64,000 bases of DNA from Owenia fusiformis. Taxonomy: Eukaryota; Annelida; Polychaeta; Sabellida; Oweniidae. Numbering within the stretch: the stretch's first letter is position 1; the number at the start of each line of letters is the position of its first letter. The stretch lies in the NCBI GenBank assembly GCA_903813345.2, contig CAIIXF020000002.1:25806455-25870454 (forward strand), written 5' to 3'. A program made the translations under genes and the position numbers. This document shows, piece after piece, positions 1 through 12,900 of the stretch. The notes beneath the pieces were generated by a model. It was given only the letters and a program-made list of their open reading frames with translations, was not told where the DNA came from and ran no database searches.

Positions 1-3000
1 TTCTTCAGGGTCAGGATTTCCTCTTGGACTTTAACCAAAGGTTTTGATGATATACGACTAATGTCTTCTCGAACAGATTTCTGTTCTTTAACATTTTTTC
101 TGCAAAAGATTTGGATTTTTGGGGGTATTTTTCAAGATGGAATGCATGAAACTCATTTTAACACAGGTATGAAAGTATATCAATAAAAATATCAATAATG
201 AACGACAATAGAAAATGCTGACACCCTGCCCACAAGTAAATTTTCCATCTTAACCAAACATTCTACTTACTTAAAATTTTCAACAGTTACAACAATATCA
301 TTTGGGAGTGATGTCTCTTTAATCGCTCGGTTATCACTAGGCTTGCCACTATTAGTGTTGGTGGTGCCCCCTGGTGCTGCCCCTTTGAGATCAACACCTC
401 CAAGGCCTTTACTTGGGGCAGCTGCAGTTAAAGTAGCAGGCTGGCCCAGACCTCCTCCTAGGGCTAACCCGCCTCCTAGCGCAAGCCCCCCTGCAGTGGA
501 TGTCTGACCTAACCCCCCTAGTGATAGGGTCCCACTGGTGGTGGTTGTCGATCCTAAAATAAGATTCAAATATGATTTCATGATTTTGACCCATCAGATT
601 GCTCGTTAATTTTAATGCATACCTTGTGTTAATTGAGAGAAATTGTGTGACTGATATATTAATCACTGGGTATTCAAGGGATTAACCATATTCACTCACC
701 CAGACCACCAAGTGTAGGTTTATTGGCAAGGAGTCCACCAAGTGTTGAGGCAGTAGTAGCGGCAGTTGTTGTCTTACCAAAACTGAATCCTGATGCTGCT
801 GGGGCACCTGGAATATAAAATAAAAAAATTGAATTGAGTCAAAAACCTACTGTTTCTTAAAATTATTCTATATTCAAATGCATTCAAACTTATTTATCAG
901 ATGTATACATTTATTTCTGGACAATCATGAAAAGAAATTTAAATCATTTTGGAACTGCAACTTCAAGTTTTCAATTGGCACATATTTTCTAACCTAATGT
1001 TAAACCGCCAGTGCTTGCGGGGGCTGCTGCACCTAGGCCAACTGTACTTGCTCCAAAGCCTGTTGCAGGAGTGGATGTGGCTGTACCTGAAAATTAAGGG
1101 GAAAATAAAATGTGCAGAGGTTATATTAAAGTTGCAAACATTTAAGCTCGGAAAAATCGGAAAAATATTGATGAATAAAGAAAACACATTTTGCAAAAAT
1201 GTTCAACGTTCACACACATTCTGGTGATGACATAAAAATGTGCAAGAAATGCCAATTTTTAATTTACTTCCAAATGTTACTACAAAACTCAGGAGAGTCA
1301 GTGTAATAATCTATACACACCTAAAGTTAATCCTGCCGTGGTTTTAGCTCCTAATGAACCAAGCTGGAAACCTGTTGTTGCGCTTGTGGCAGGGGTAGAC
1401 AGAGAGAATCCTCCTGTTGATGTGGCTGGTGTTGAAAATGAAAACCCTCCTGTAGCAGATGTTGCAGGTGTCGACAGAGTAAACCCTAAAATAAGAAAAA
1501 ATTGAATAAACAAATTAATACCCTGCGTGCAGAGTCTAGTTAAACTACACTCTGCCTAGTAGAGACCATATTACAGTTTAGTAGCCCCGCCCCCTTGACG
1601 GGTACCGGTGACAGTTTGGGTAGTAAATCACTTCTGACGTATGCGCTGACCTTTCTTCCACCAATCAGCGAGCTTGAAGAAACACGCCAAATGCGTTCTA
1701 ATTAAATATGTGCATGTCATCGGTCAATTCCAGGCTCAACGATGACGTCAGAAGGAATGACCATATATAGAACATGGGTCAAATTTGGCCGACGAACACT
1801 GATTGGTGCGGTGAGTTCACAGGTTCATTTTGGTTTGAAAGAGTGAAGACGAAGCTCTCTTTTAAGAAGTGCAGTCAAACGAATGCAAAGGGTAACAAAT
1901 TAACAGCGGATTATATAAAAAAGACCAAATACGGTACTCGGATTTGTTGGTTTTAAATATCAGCATGCCCAGCATAAAAAATGATGTCCCAATTTATGCT
2001 GGCAATTAAAAAGTGATATCAAAAATTATTTTTTCATAAATCATCATTTTAGACTCTGAAACAGGTTGAAGACAAAGTTACATTAGACCTCAGATTCCAG
2101 ATTGTCATACGACAATATTTATGGCTGTCCGGGACTCCTTACAAACAAGTCATCTACATTACCTAATTTTGTAAAATAGGCCTAATATTCACCTGTACTA
2201 GCCGTTGTTGTAGTACTTGTTCCTCCCAATGAAAATCCTCCTGTTCCACTGAAAAAAGAAAAACAGATTGGGGTAATCGTATGTACATTTTCTTGAGATT
2301 GGAATCTCAATTTAATGCTTCCAACATTTTACTTTTGCCTGAGTTCACCATTTATCTTTTGTGTACACCATTTAATCAATTAGATCAATTTAATGATGAT
2401 TATAACAAAAATTAGTTGGTGAATGATGCGCATATATACATGTATGTTGATGTTTAACTAAGATTACAACACTTCTCTTTGTCCCTGCCTGGACATTTTC
2501 TTGCGAGAAATTAAAATGACAGCTTTGATAGAAATTCATGAAGCAGCATTTTAAAATCTATGATGATTTCCGTAGGAAGTTCAGCAATTTTCAAAGTTCA
2601 TTTGTTCTATGAGACCAGTCAGGCAGGGCAAAACTAAGCTATTCACCGTCGAACCATTCAGAACATTCTTTGTGATCAGTCGATCATTTTCAATGTTAGT
2701 TTGTTGAGAGTTTGTGCAACTTTATCATAATTCATTTCAATGTCTCTAGCTATGTTTCTCAAGTAATTACAGAACATGCCACATCAAAACTTTGTAGAAG
2801 GCATAATCATGTGAAACACCATATACATGTTGCGGTATGACATTATTTACTAAGTACGGGTTGTCAAACTATTTCAAAAGTTGCAGGTATGAACTTAAGA
2901 GATCTCTTCTTCTAAATGAGGCATTTGGTAATTCCAAATTAGAATGGGATTTCCGTCGTTCGACTGTTTTTTCAAAAAACGAAAAAAAGAAAATTAGACT

Positions 3001-3155
3001 AGGCTTGTTTGAAAATTAGACGTCAAATGCTGCACCAAAAAATATTCAAAATGACCGAGGTGTATAGTTGAGTGACCAAATACTTACCCTGTGGTCCCTA
3101 ACCCACCGAGAGCCGGCTTTTGGGCAGAATTACCACCAAAAGAAAATCCTGCCAT
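1..3155 (-). CDS. NUP58: Nucleoporin NUP58 (NUPL1/p58), 5' part, 7 coding exons
   Basis: FG nucleoporin of the central NUP62-NUP54-NUP58 channel complex of the nuclear pore. Coding exons on the minus strand, in gene order: 3155-3088, 2248-2193, 1485-1321, 1086-994, 807-700, 553-271 and 99-1 (continues off the left edge). All borders are GT/AG and the phases agree, giving about 290 residues. The protein starts MAGFSFGGNSAQKP and is rich in GFSFG, GFTLS, GLTLG and GGLG repeats with Thr/Ser/Ala spacers. The FG part ends with GLGGVDLKG followed by an acidic stretch and DIVVTVENFK, then KNVKEQKSVREDISRISSK, which matches the start of the vertebrate NUP58 coiled-coil domain closely. The start ATG (3155) is the first codon of the FG region. 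Coiled coil and C-terminal FG tail lie outside the window. NUP62 or NUP54 are less likely because of the GLGG(V/I)D-to-VKEQK junction. Confidence 0.93.
1560..1960 (+). promoter_or_regulatory. Promoter-like cluster inside a NUP58 intron (tentative)
   Basis: Within the 1486-2192 intron, on the strand opposite NUP58, CCAAT-type motifs (accaatcag near 1660), a perfect CRE TGACGTCA at 1743-1750 and TATATA at 1764-1769 lie in order, followed by a 60-codon open frame beginning at 1774 (MGQIWPTNTDWC). The peptide resembles nothing I recognise. The cluster could be a promoter of a short transcript, an LTR-like or SINE-like remnant, or chance. Confidence 0.25.
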
Positions 3156-3335
3156 TTTCAATTTTCACTTCTCGTTCAAATCCCGCGCCTCACAGTCTCG
3201 TGAGATTTCTGAAAGTTTACTAGCGACCAAACTTTCCGGACTGAAATAAGTGACTTTTTCGCAAATACCGAACGAAATATATACACAATGATATAAGAGC
3301 GAGAAGCAGTAGTACTTACCCTAACGAGTGTAAGA
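3156..3335. promoter_or_regulatory. Divergent upstream region between NUP58 and the NWD gene
   Basis: The start codons of the two divergent genes are about 775 bp apart. Position 3196-3205 reads TCTCGTGAGA, one base away from the TCTCGCGAGA palindrome that marks many CpG-type bidirectional promoters in animals; the changed base looks like CpG decay. No TATA box is obvious. Confidence 0.4.
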
Positions 3336-3929
3336 ATGCTGGAGCTCAAAAATGAAGTAAAAGAGGAAAAATCAGTTGGAAACGTATGTCACATTTTTAC
3401 ATTGTATTATCGCCCACTCTTCTAGAATTTGTTTACACATCAAGCCTTGTTTACACATCTAATAATGCAATCCAATCTGCAAAAGGCTAGTAAGCCCATT
3501 TAAAGCAGATATATAGCTTAACAGTGGTAGAATTTTTTTGATGCATGTTTCTGCATAGGTTATTTTTCAGGTTACCATGGGCTTTCAACAAAAAAGCTTT
3601 CAGCTTTCTAATCATGTAATTGAAAGCCCATGAGGTTACTAATACCTGAGACTAACATAAAACTCTACATGTATGTCTAAACTAATTCTACATATAATCC
3701 AAATACAATGTTGATCGACATGTACATTGTACAGAAGAAAATGTATTTTTTATATATAATAGATCTATACATGTATGTACAGTATAGAGTCAAACAAAAG
3801 TACCTGTGTTTTTATAGAATATCTTTGTAAATGCGCTGAATCCAAATTTTGACCAAGTCTGATTATGCCGCTGAATAAAGGACGTCACATGTATTGCTCA
3901 TAACTTCATAAGTAAGAAGCACTAGCAGT
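3336..3929 (+). other. Possible 5' leader exon and intron of the NWD gene
   Basis: An open segment at 3336-3383 (MLELKNEVKEEKSVGN) ends at a good donor, GTATGT at 3384. If it splices to the AG at 3927-3928 its frame would read into TAT GTA TAG, so it cannot be the N-terminus of the main protein. It would then be a short upstream frame whose stop overlaps the main start codon at 3930. The acceptor lacks a good pyrimidine tract, so another leader is possible. Otherwise the stretch shows only AT-rich sequence. Confidence 0.3.
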
Positions 3930-6900
3930 ATGTATAGGAAGTATTACAGAAACAGCAAAACAGCAAAGGAGAAGGCCAGTGATGAGGTAATGTAACATTT
4001 AATGAACTGACATGTTACGAGAGAATTAATTTGTTGGACATCAAAATAAGAATATTTAGTTAATTTATTAACTTAAAGGCTGAGTTTGACTTTAACGTCT
4101 ACAGTATAACTGTATATGCAGTAGGATTAAGTGAAAACCTAAGCTAAATACGTACATGTAAGCTGTTCATGTGAACATAATATACAGTACATGTATATAT
4201 GTTCAGTATGACTAACACGTAAATTATACAAAAGTGTACACCAGAAAATAACTGTTTTTACATTCAGTCACAATCTAAAGCAGACCACATATTTGCGGAG
4301 CATAAGTTGCACCAAGCAGCAAAAGAGAGGCAAATTAAAGACCAGAGGAAGCAATACAATGAACAGCTTCAAGCCAAGGTGAGCTAAACATTACCAGTAC
4401 AGTAAAAAACCTGTCCACTGTGAACATTGTTTGAAACAGACAAACGAATCTGGCATATACGAGTACAGTACCTTACTCTAGTTTCTCCATTTGACAAATA
4501 GCTCTTAGAGTGAATCGAAATGCACACAGGGTAACACGTAAAAACAAAACAAAACACAATATAAACAGTTTCTTAATTAAGGTTAAAACCTTTAACTACT
4601 ATTCAGTTTAACTGTTACTGCTATTTTTAATGCAGATTCTTCAGAGAAAGAGGGAACAGGCAAAGCAACGTGAAGCACATAGCACAGCAAGCGATGAAAA
4701 GCCCAAAGAATTGGCACCTCAACTCAAGGTCTGAAGATTAAAACATAAGATAAGATAATCCTTATATTAAACTGAATTCAGGTATTGCGGACCCACCTTA
4801 TAGCATTTTGCTCATGGATCTTTTGTACAGTGATCCTCAGATTTTATACACAAGGCCTTGAAGCAAAAATATAGTACAATCTAAACAAGTATAAACTGTA
4901 TGTCATTCAATATGATAAAACACACTGTACATAATTAAAATCATACTTCTGTGATACTCCAGAACATATGTTATTTTTGTCTTAGTTTTGAAATTCATAA
5001 TGAACAACTATTTTTCAGATTAAGTTAAGATGTGTGCTACAGGGTGACCCATTTGAAGAAGTTGAAGAAAACTCAAAGATAGTTCGAGTTTTCACTAGCT
5101 CAACTTTTAAAGGTAATATCTGAAAACAGAGTATATGTTATTCACAAAATAAAAATACATGTTTGATGTATTTATATACAATGTACATACAGTAGTTTGG
5201 TTTACACACATACATATACTGTAAATATTTGATATTTGTTTGAACAGAATCAATTTTGCCTGTTAAATAATTGCAAATTATTGCTCAGTAGTGTTCTTTT
5301 TGAAGTTGATTATTCAACTTATTCATCCCTTGAAATAAATTTATGGAACATAAATTGGGCGCCGTAACCACGAGGTTGCGAGTTTGAGACGCGTGTGCTC
5401 CTTGTGTTTAATCATTCTTGAAATGTTTTTTAAAACGTACATGCATCATTTATCATAACATGTATTTTTTCCTTTCAGATACTTCAGTTGAGCGTAATGA
5501 GCTTATGCAGAATGTCTACCCTCAATTAAAGGAGTTCTGTCATCGTCATGGCAACTATGAGTTTCAAGTGGTGGACATGAGATGGGGGGTGCGTGATGAA
5601 ACTGCGGATGATCACATGACTGGCGAACTGTGTCTGAAAGAGCTGCAGCAATGCCAGGCAAAATCTACTGGACCTAATTTTGTTGTGAGTTGCACTTAAC
5701 AAAGGGCCATTCATGTTTTTAGCCAGGAATTAACCCCTGGGAAATGAATATGAATAGTTCATGAATTGTTCATGACTAATTCATGAAGATTCATGAACAT
5801 GTTCATGATGTAGTTTTACAACAGCAATGAAGCATGTTTTAATTGAGCATAATTATCTGATAATGATCTGATCATGTCAAGTATGGGAGTTAAAGATGAG
5901 GCTTTAACGTTTTTTTATTTTTCAGACATTCCTCTCAGCAAGATATGGAAGCAAATTATTGTCCAATAAACTGGAGTCTTCGTTATATAATGCATTAGCT
6001 AACACTTTGAAGGAAGAGGATGTGGAATTTCTCAATAGGTAATTACAGTAAAACATGTCTTACTGAACACCACTCTCTAGTCATCCTCCTAATCAGGTGT
6101 CCAGAATACATACCTCCTTCTTCCCCCTGCTGATTGCGAGTTCTTAATCGGGGAAATGGTAACTGCTTATCGCAGGGGGTAAAAGAAAGAATATATTCTG
6201 GATTTTGAAGCCCTGTGATCGGAGGATGCTCTCTAGTGAACACCTGCATTTAGTGAACACCACTTCAAGAGACATTTTACATTGACTCCTGTATGAAATC
6301 CCCTCTCTGTAGTGAACACCTACAACACTTTTTTGTGGCTCCATAGGTGTTCACTATGAACAGGTATTTCTGTATTTACACAATCACATGTGCAAACCTC
6401 TATATCTAAATATATGATTATTTCACTTGGTACCTAGTATAAGATCTAATTTAAGTCATTATGGTACAAAAATAGAAAATAAATCTCAATTCTATTATTT
6501 CTTGTTATTTTTTATTTTTCATACAATAGGCACAAATGATTTTTCAAACACTTTAATGACAAATCTTCTTGTATATGATTCTCTTCTGTTTTTTGACTAA
6601 CCCAGAGAATTTGACCTACTTTTGCAATTTGACTGATTTTGATTCATTTAGACCATTTTGATATTGATTAATTTCAGACTAAGGAGGTCACATCAACTTT
6701 TATGCAAAAAGCCAGTTGTATGTTTTTAATGTATTATGAGAATACAACTTTATTTTTATAGTTGGTACAAAGAGGATACAAATACAGTACCACCTACATT
6801 CATACTTCAACCAATCAGCTCACGGTATCCGCATTACTATGACAACACAAATAAAGAAAAATCAAAGGATGCTAGAAATGACTGGTGGTTGGATTCAGTC

Positions 6901-9900
6901 AGATTACGTAGCATACTATTTAATGCAGCTGAGCAGGTTTATTCATCTGATCCTACCAAGTATCACCCCTTCAGGATGTCAGGTGCGTTATAATTTGTAA
7001 ACTGTATTATATACAATCCAGGCCAGTAGCAGGGATGGGGGGGAGCAGCCACCGCTCAGGTCAGAAATTATTTCAAAATCATGCAGTTTTTCACCATTCT
7101 GAGCACATTCGACGCATGATTTTTTGCCAAAACTCAAAAAACTCCCCCCATTGGCAAAAATTCCCCCTTGGTAAAACTGCTCACCCCTGATAAATCCTGG
7201 CTATGGGCCTGCAATAATACAATACACTATATTTGTACTTTCTGAGAATATTTTCTTATTCCATTATACCATTTCAAGGCCCATAAAACTGTAATGTATT
7301 TCTTATTTCTAGCATAGATATTTCTTGCTGTATATTCTAGTTACTGAAGCTGAAATAGAGAATGGACTACTGACAGCAAAGGATCCAAGCAGCCATTGCT
7401 TCTGGTTTAAGAGAGATCTGATTGGCTTAGACCCACGCAATAAATCCAAGATGGCTGGTTTCTACTCCGATAATTCCGGGGAAGAAGAGGAAGTGAAATT
7501 AGCTGGAAAATTAATGGATGATCTGAAAACTAAAATAATTTCCAAAATCCCAAAGGAGAATATCAAAGAATACCCAGTGCAATGGAGAGATGAGGGTAAG
7601 AGTGTGTATCATGAGTAAATACAATTAATGGTTAAAGGAAAAAATGTTTAATTCATGATTTAGTTGTATACAAATTATCTACCCAGCCTTTCTTTATCTT
7701 TCTTTTATCCTACCAAACACTAAAAAACATTTTACAAACTATGATGTAACGTTTAAGTACCATAAAATAAAGTATTCAAAACATTTTGTGTATATTAGAT
7801 TTTCATACAATTATCCAGGTATCACATTAGCAGATACTTCACACAAGGCATATGTGGAGCAATTCTCAAGAGATTTCCAAACAGCCATGCAAGATATGAT
7901 TCTAAAGGGTATTGAGGACAGGATGCTCTCCAGTATATCGGACACCACATATCTGGAAGTGGCACACCACATAAAGTTTTGCCAAGCAAAATGCTCACAG
8001 TTCCAAGGCAGGGATTTCGCTTTACATGTGAGATCAATTTACATTTAATACATATAAGAACAATTGCAGATCTTCCAGTTTGTGGGATTTGAAAGTGAAG
8101 ATTTTGCATTTGAAAAAAAAATTGAAAAGACCCATGCCCTTGAAAATTACAGTACAAAAATAATGTACAGTAAAACGTGTCTAATAAGAACACTAGCCAG
8201 GAGTTTTCAGATTAACTCATGTCACATTTCAAGGTTTCTTCATATGAGTCAATGGCAAATTACAAAATTGGGACCAAGAAAAAGTGTTCACATTGAGAGG
8301 TGTTCAGATAAGTGAGGTATTCAGATATACAGGTTTTACTGCAAAGCAAAATTAAAGAGTGATTATTGCTCATCTTAAGTTTCAAGTGTAAGTTCAGTGC
8401 TTAATTAACAAACGGAATAAAATGACTAAAAACAGAAGAAACTACCTATGGAAAATTTTCAAGAAGTTCTTCATTTGTTTCTAGAGCATCGCTGACTATA
8501 TCACCAGTAGTAATACTCAGCCATATGTCCTGTATGGTACATCAGGGAGCGGGAAGACTTCTATATTGGCAAAAGCAGCACAAACTGTATGGCGTAAACT
8601 TGATGGATATGCTTGTCTCATTCTAAGGTAGGCCTCAACGGAAAAATAAGATATTGGGACATGGTTCAGGTTGTGCTTTAAATTTGTTGTATACATAACC
8701 TGAGTATGGTACATACATGTATGTTGATAAATTGTCAAACATCTTCATACATTTTTCAATTCTACAATAAGATGAAAGTAAACAAAAAGGGAACAATTTC
8801 AATTGTAAATAATATGTAATGTTTGAATCACAATTTATACAAAGAAATACAAATACTGTATTTTAAAACAAGTTCTGTTATAAAGAATTAAAGTTTAATG
8901 TTTTATGGTAACCTATGTCTACTTTTCATGCCAAACAAACTGTACATGTATGCTTATAAACAATTTTAGCATTTAGAATTAAAGCTATATTTTCCATGTA
9001 ACAGGTTTCTAGGGACAACACCAGAGAGTTCTAATGTAGGCTCACTGCTGACATCTATTGAGAACCAGCTGAAGGCCAACTACAGGGCAAAATCTCAAGA
9101 TGGCATTGGTGCATTGTTGGGGATCATACCTAATAAGGTCAGTGTTGACAAAAATCATCTTGAAAAAATGCATTCATAATGCTACTGTTTTCAAAAGAGA
9201 GATCTTTCCTGGAATACAGGTCAGAAAGTTTAACACTCTCAAAAAATGGAGTCTTATAAGTACACTAAATCTGATTGTATCAGAACACCTCTCGAAGTGA
9301 ACACTTTGCCCGATCCCAATTTTGTATTCTTCCTTTGACTCGCATATTAAGAAACCATGAAAAGTGAACACCTGCCAATTTGAACTCTTTTGTCTGGACC
9401 AAGTGATGTTCAGATTAGACAGGTTTTAATGTACAGTAAAACATGTGTAAGTTTGATACTTCAAAATAGTGTTTTACTTTGAGGAGTTCTATTTACAGAT
9501 TTATTTTACATTATGTTTATGGTTAAAGGGAGATTTTGAAATGTTCCACTTAAAGAGGCTCGTTTAGTTCATTTAAATTACATTATTGGGGAAATGATTT
9601 TTAAAAGTGTTTCACTTATGAACGTGTTCCACTTACAGATTACAGAAGTGGTTAACTTTACAGGTTACACTGTAATTTGTGGTATACCTTCTGAATGCAA
9701 GAAAATGTAAATGATTTGTAACTTTGTATAAGCTTTAGAATGATACATTACACGTACTGTGAAGACACTGGTGTATGTCTGCCTATGGATGGGCCCATAC
9801 TTTTGGGACACCCTGTATATGGTACATGTTTTAAATATTGCCAATTTGAAAAAGAATGTAAAGTTGATATTAAAGCTGAGATAAAAATCACAATCTGTTA

Positions 9901-12900
9901 TTTAATTGATGCAAGTATTTTATTCATTTCAGGAATCTCACTCGCTGACAGACATACTTCAGTCCTTTGAGATTCCACCCTCAAAACCAGCACTCATATT
10001 CTTGGACTCATTAGATCAACTGTCGGCCGAGAACAATGCCCGGCAATTGAAATGGTTGCCAAAGGTGTTGCCGGAAAATGTGAAATTGATTCTGTCAACA
10101 TTGCCTGAGAAACAATATGGCTGTTTGCCTGTACTGAAGGTATCTATAATTTGTATGATTTACAAGTAAATTCATTTCATTACAAATTGATAGGTAGCAC
10201 TGTTTTTTGCAATTGCCATTGTATATGAATGTAATAATAGTTATAGTCCATGTGTGTATGAAGAATGAATGGTTTACATGTAATAATCAAAATGTCACTC
10301 CTACCCATTTATCAGCAAAAGTTTATTGAATGATGAAAATAATTTAATTTTTGATGTTGATTTGAACATTTCTGCCTCATTAATCTTGAATAAATTTCGA
10401 TATTTGATTAACTCAAATAATTTTTTAGATTGCTACTTGAACTATATTTTGTAATTCTTATGAAATTAATTGAATTGAATTGATTTCAGGCTCATATAAA
10501 GCAGACTGAAAACTTCTTTGAGGTGACTCATCTGAAACCTGAAATGGCTCAGGAAATTTTGAAGAGCGGAATGAATTGTTTAAATCGACAGTTAACCCCT
10601 GAACAATTGAATCTGGTGATAACTACACTCCAGTCAAATGAAGACACTCTAACACCTTTGTATGTGAAGATATGCATCGATGAGGTATGTTTATCAATAT
10701 AATTGATTGACTTCATGGGAGGTGATTGTTATTCTTAATTGACATCAGAAATAGTACTTGGAAGTTTATATTTTTTCCAATAAATATTACAGTATAGCCT
10801 TGTACTACCTAAAAGTGTTCCAAGGGCAGGTTTACAGTCTTCAAGGTTTTTAATTATGGAAGTCTACAGCAGATTGAAAAAGCATTCACATTGAAAGGTG
10901 TTCAAATTAGAGATTAGTGTTCAGATACAAACGTTTTGCTGTTGTTAGTTTTATTTCTTGTATTTTAGTGACCTTATTTGTAATACAATGAACACAAAAA
11001 TCATATCATTGTGCTCCCTTGGATATCCTTCAAATATTCCCAGTGTACATTTCAGTGTACATTAACTCCAGTAGGATTGGGTTTAATAGTTCTCACATGA
11101 CTCCATTTTTATTTTATGTTTTCTTGTCTCCAGGCTGCCTTGTGGAGATCTTACACTGCCTTAGATGATTGCAGATTGCAGTCTACCGTACAAGCTGCTA
11201 TAAACGCCCTATTTGATCGCATTGAGAGACAACATGGTAAAACATTAGTGAGCCATGCACTGGGTTACCTGACAGCAAGTAAGTGTCCATATATTGTGAG
11301 AAACATTACACATAAGAACCATCAGCTTAATTTCAAGATGCTCTGTTAAAAAAAAACAAAAAAACTCTTTCTTGATAAGCAAGCGTAGAGATCAGTGTTT
11401 TCCTTTTATTGGAAAAAATTACCTCTGTGAGACTGGCGTAGGCTTTAGATTGTTAGTAATCTTCTGATCGTATTCAAAATCTACATGTTGAAAATCTTCG
11501 GGTAGGTGTAGGTTAAATGCTGGCAAAGATGAATACTAATATTAAGCATACATAATAGAGGATATCCTATGATTTATGAGTGATATGATTTTTATCCACG
11601 AATGGATATGATATCTGCATGAGCGAGCTTAGTACAAATATATTTTTTTTCTACCAATCAGGCAAGAATGGTTTATCGCACGCGGAAATGGAGGACTTGC
11701 TTTCTTGTGACGAGCAGGTATTATCAGATGTTTACCAATACTGGACGCCATCTATCCGCCGTCTGCCACCTTTGTTGTGGATCAGAATATTCACAGACCT
11801 GAGTCAGTATCTAACCATGCAGCAAGCTGATGGTGTACAGGTACTGTAGTCCTAGTTTATTATCCACCAAACATAGTTCAGGAGGGATATAGAGAAGCCA
11901 TCCATCTGTCTATCAGTTTGTTCGTCCGTTGGAATATCTCAAACAGCAGCTGATGTATTGTTCATATTTTGTAGACTGATGCCTTATCATTTTCTGTTCC
12001 TTTTTGAAGCTTTTTTATTCTAAAATTTGAATGTATCCCCTCATCTCTTTGCATTTCTATCCGTACAATAACTCCACAGTCCACACCAGTATACTCTATT
12101 GATTCCTTTTTTATTTTATATTGAATCAAAATGTTGTATTTCTCACAAATGGTTGTTTTAATAGGTGATCCACTGGTACCATAGACAGTTCATTGAGACA
12201 GCCACTAAGAAGTTTCTACATGATAACAACCCAGCATTTGGCCAACCAAAGCAGTTCCATGGTTCTAAGACAAGCTATTTACACGAGAACCTGGCATATT
12301 TCTTTCTTGGCACATGGGCTGGAGGTAACTGAGACAAAATATTTATTTTTCAATGAAAAAACACAAAGGGCAACATATATTTGATCCATTGAGCAAGTTA
12401 AACACGTTCAGGTCAAGAAATGATTTACCTACAGATTATTAATTCATGTCTTGATTGAACATTATCAATAAATTGAGAACTAGTCAAATAAATAATTTAA
12501 TTGAAAAACCAAGTGCAATCCTACACTACATTGTTTTATATCCCCGAGAAAGTTTATAAAAAGGATTTGAAATATGTAGAAATTGTAATTTACCTTCTTT
12601 CTGATTCTAGTAAGCAAGCCATATAAAAACAAAGATGGCGCCATTGTTGAGGCAGATCGCTACTTGTCACCACAGCCAATAGAATACCAGCCAGGTAAAA
12701 TACACAATTGTTTACTTCTCTAGAGGTGAACTGGGTAAATTGAATATCTCCAATGTAAAGCAGGATTTCAATGTTGACTCAGAACCACATGTAGATATCA
12801 ACGGTGATACATGTATCAACATTTTTGGAGGTCAAAGTTTTCACTGTCTTTCATCCACATACTAGTCCAAAATTAGTTGGTATCTCAATGAAACAATATA

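Noticed and set aside
3336-3383. First coding exon of the NWD protein
   Set aside because: Joining it to the next exon in phase 0 gives TAT GTA TAG at once, so it cannot encode the N-terminus.
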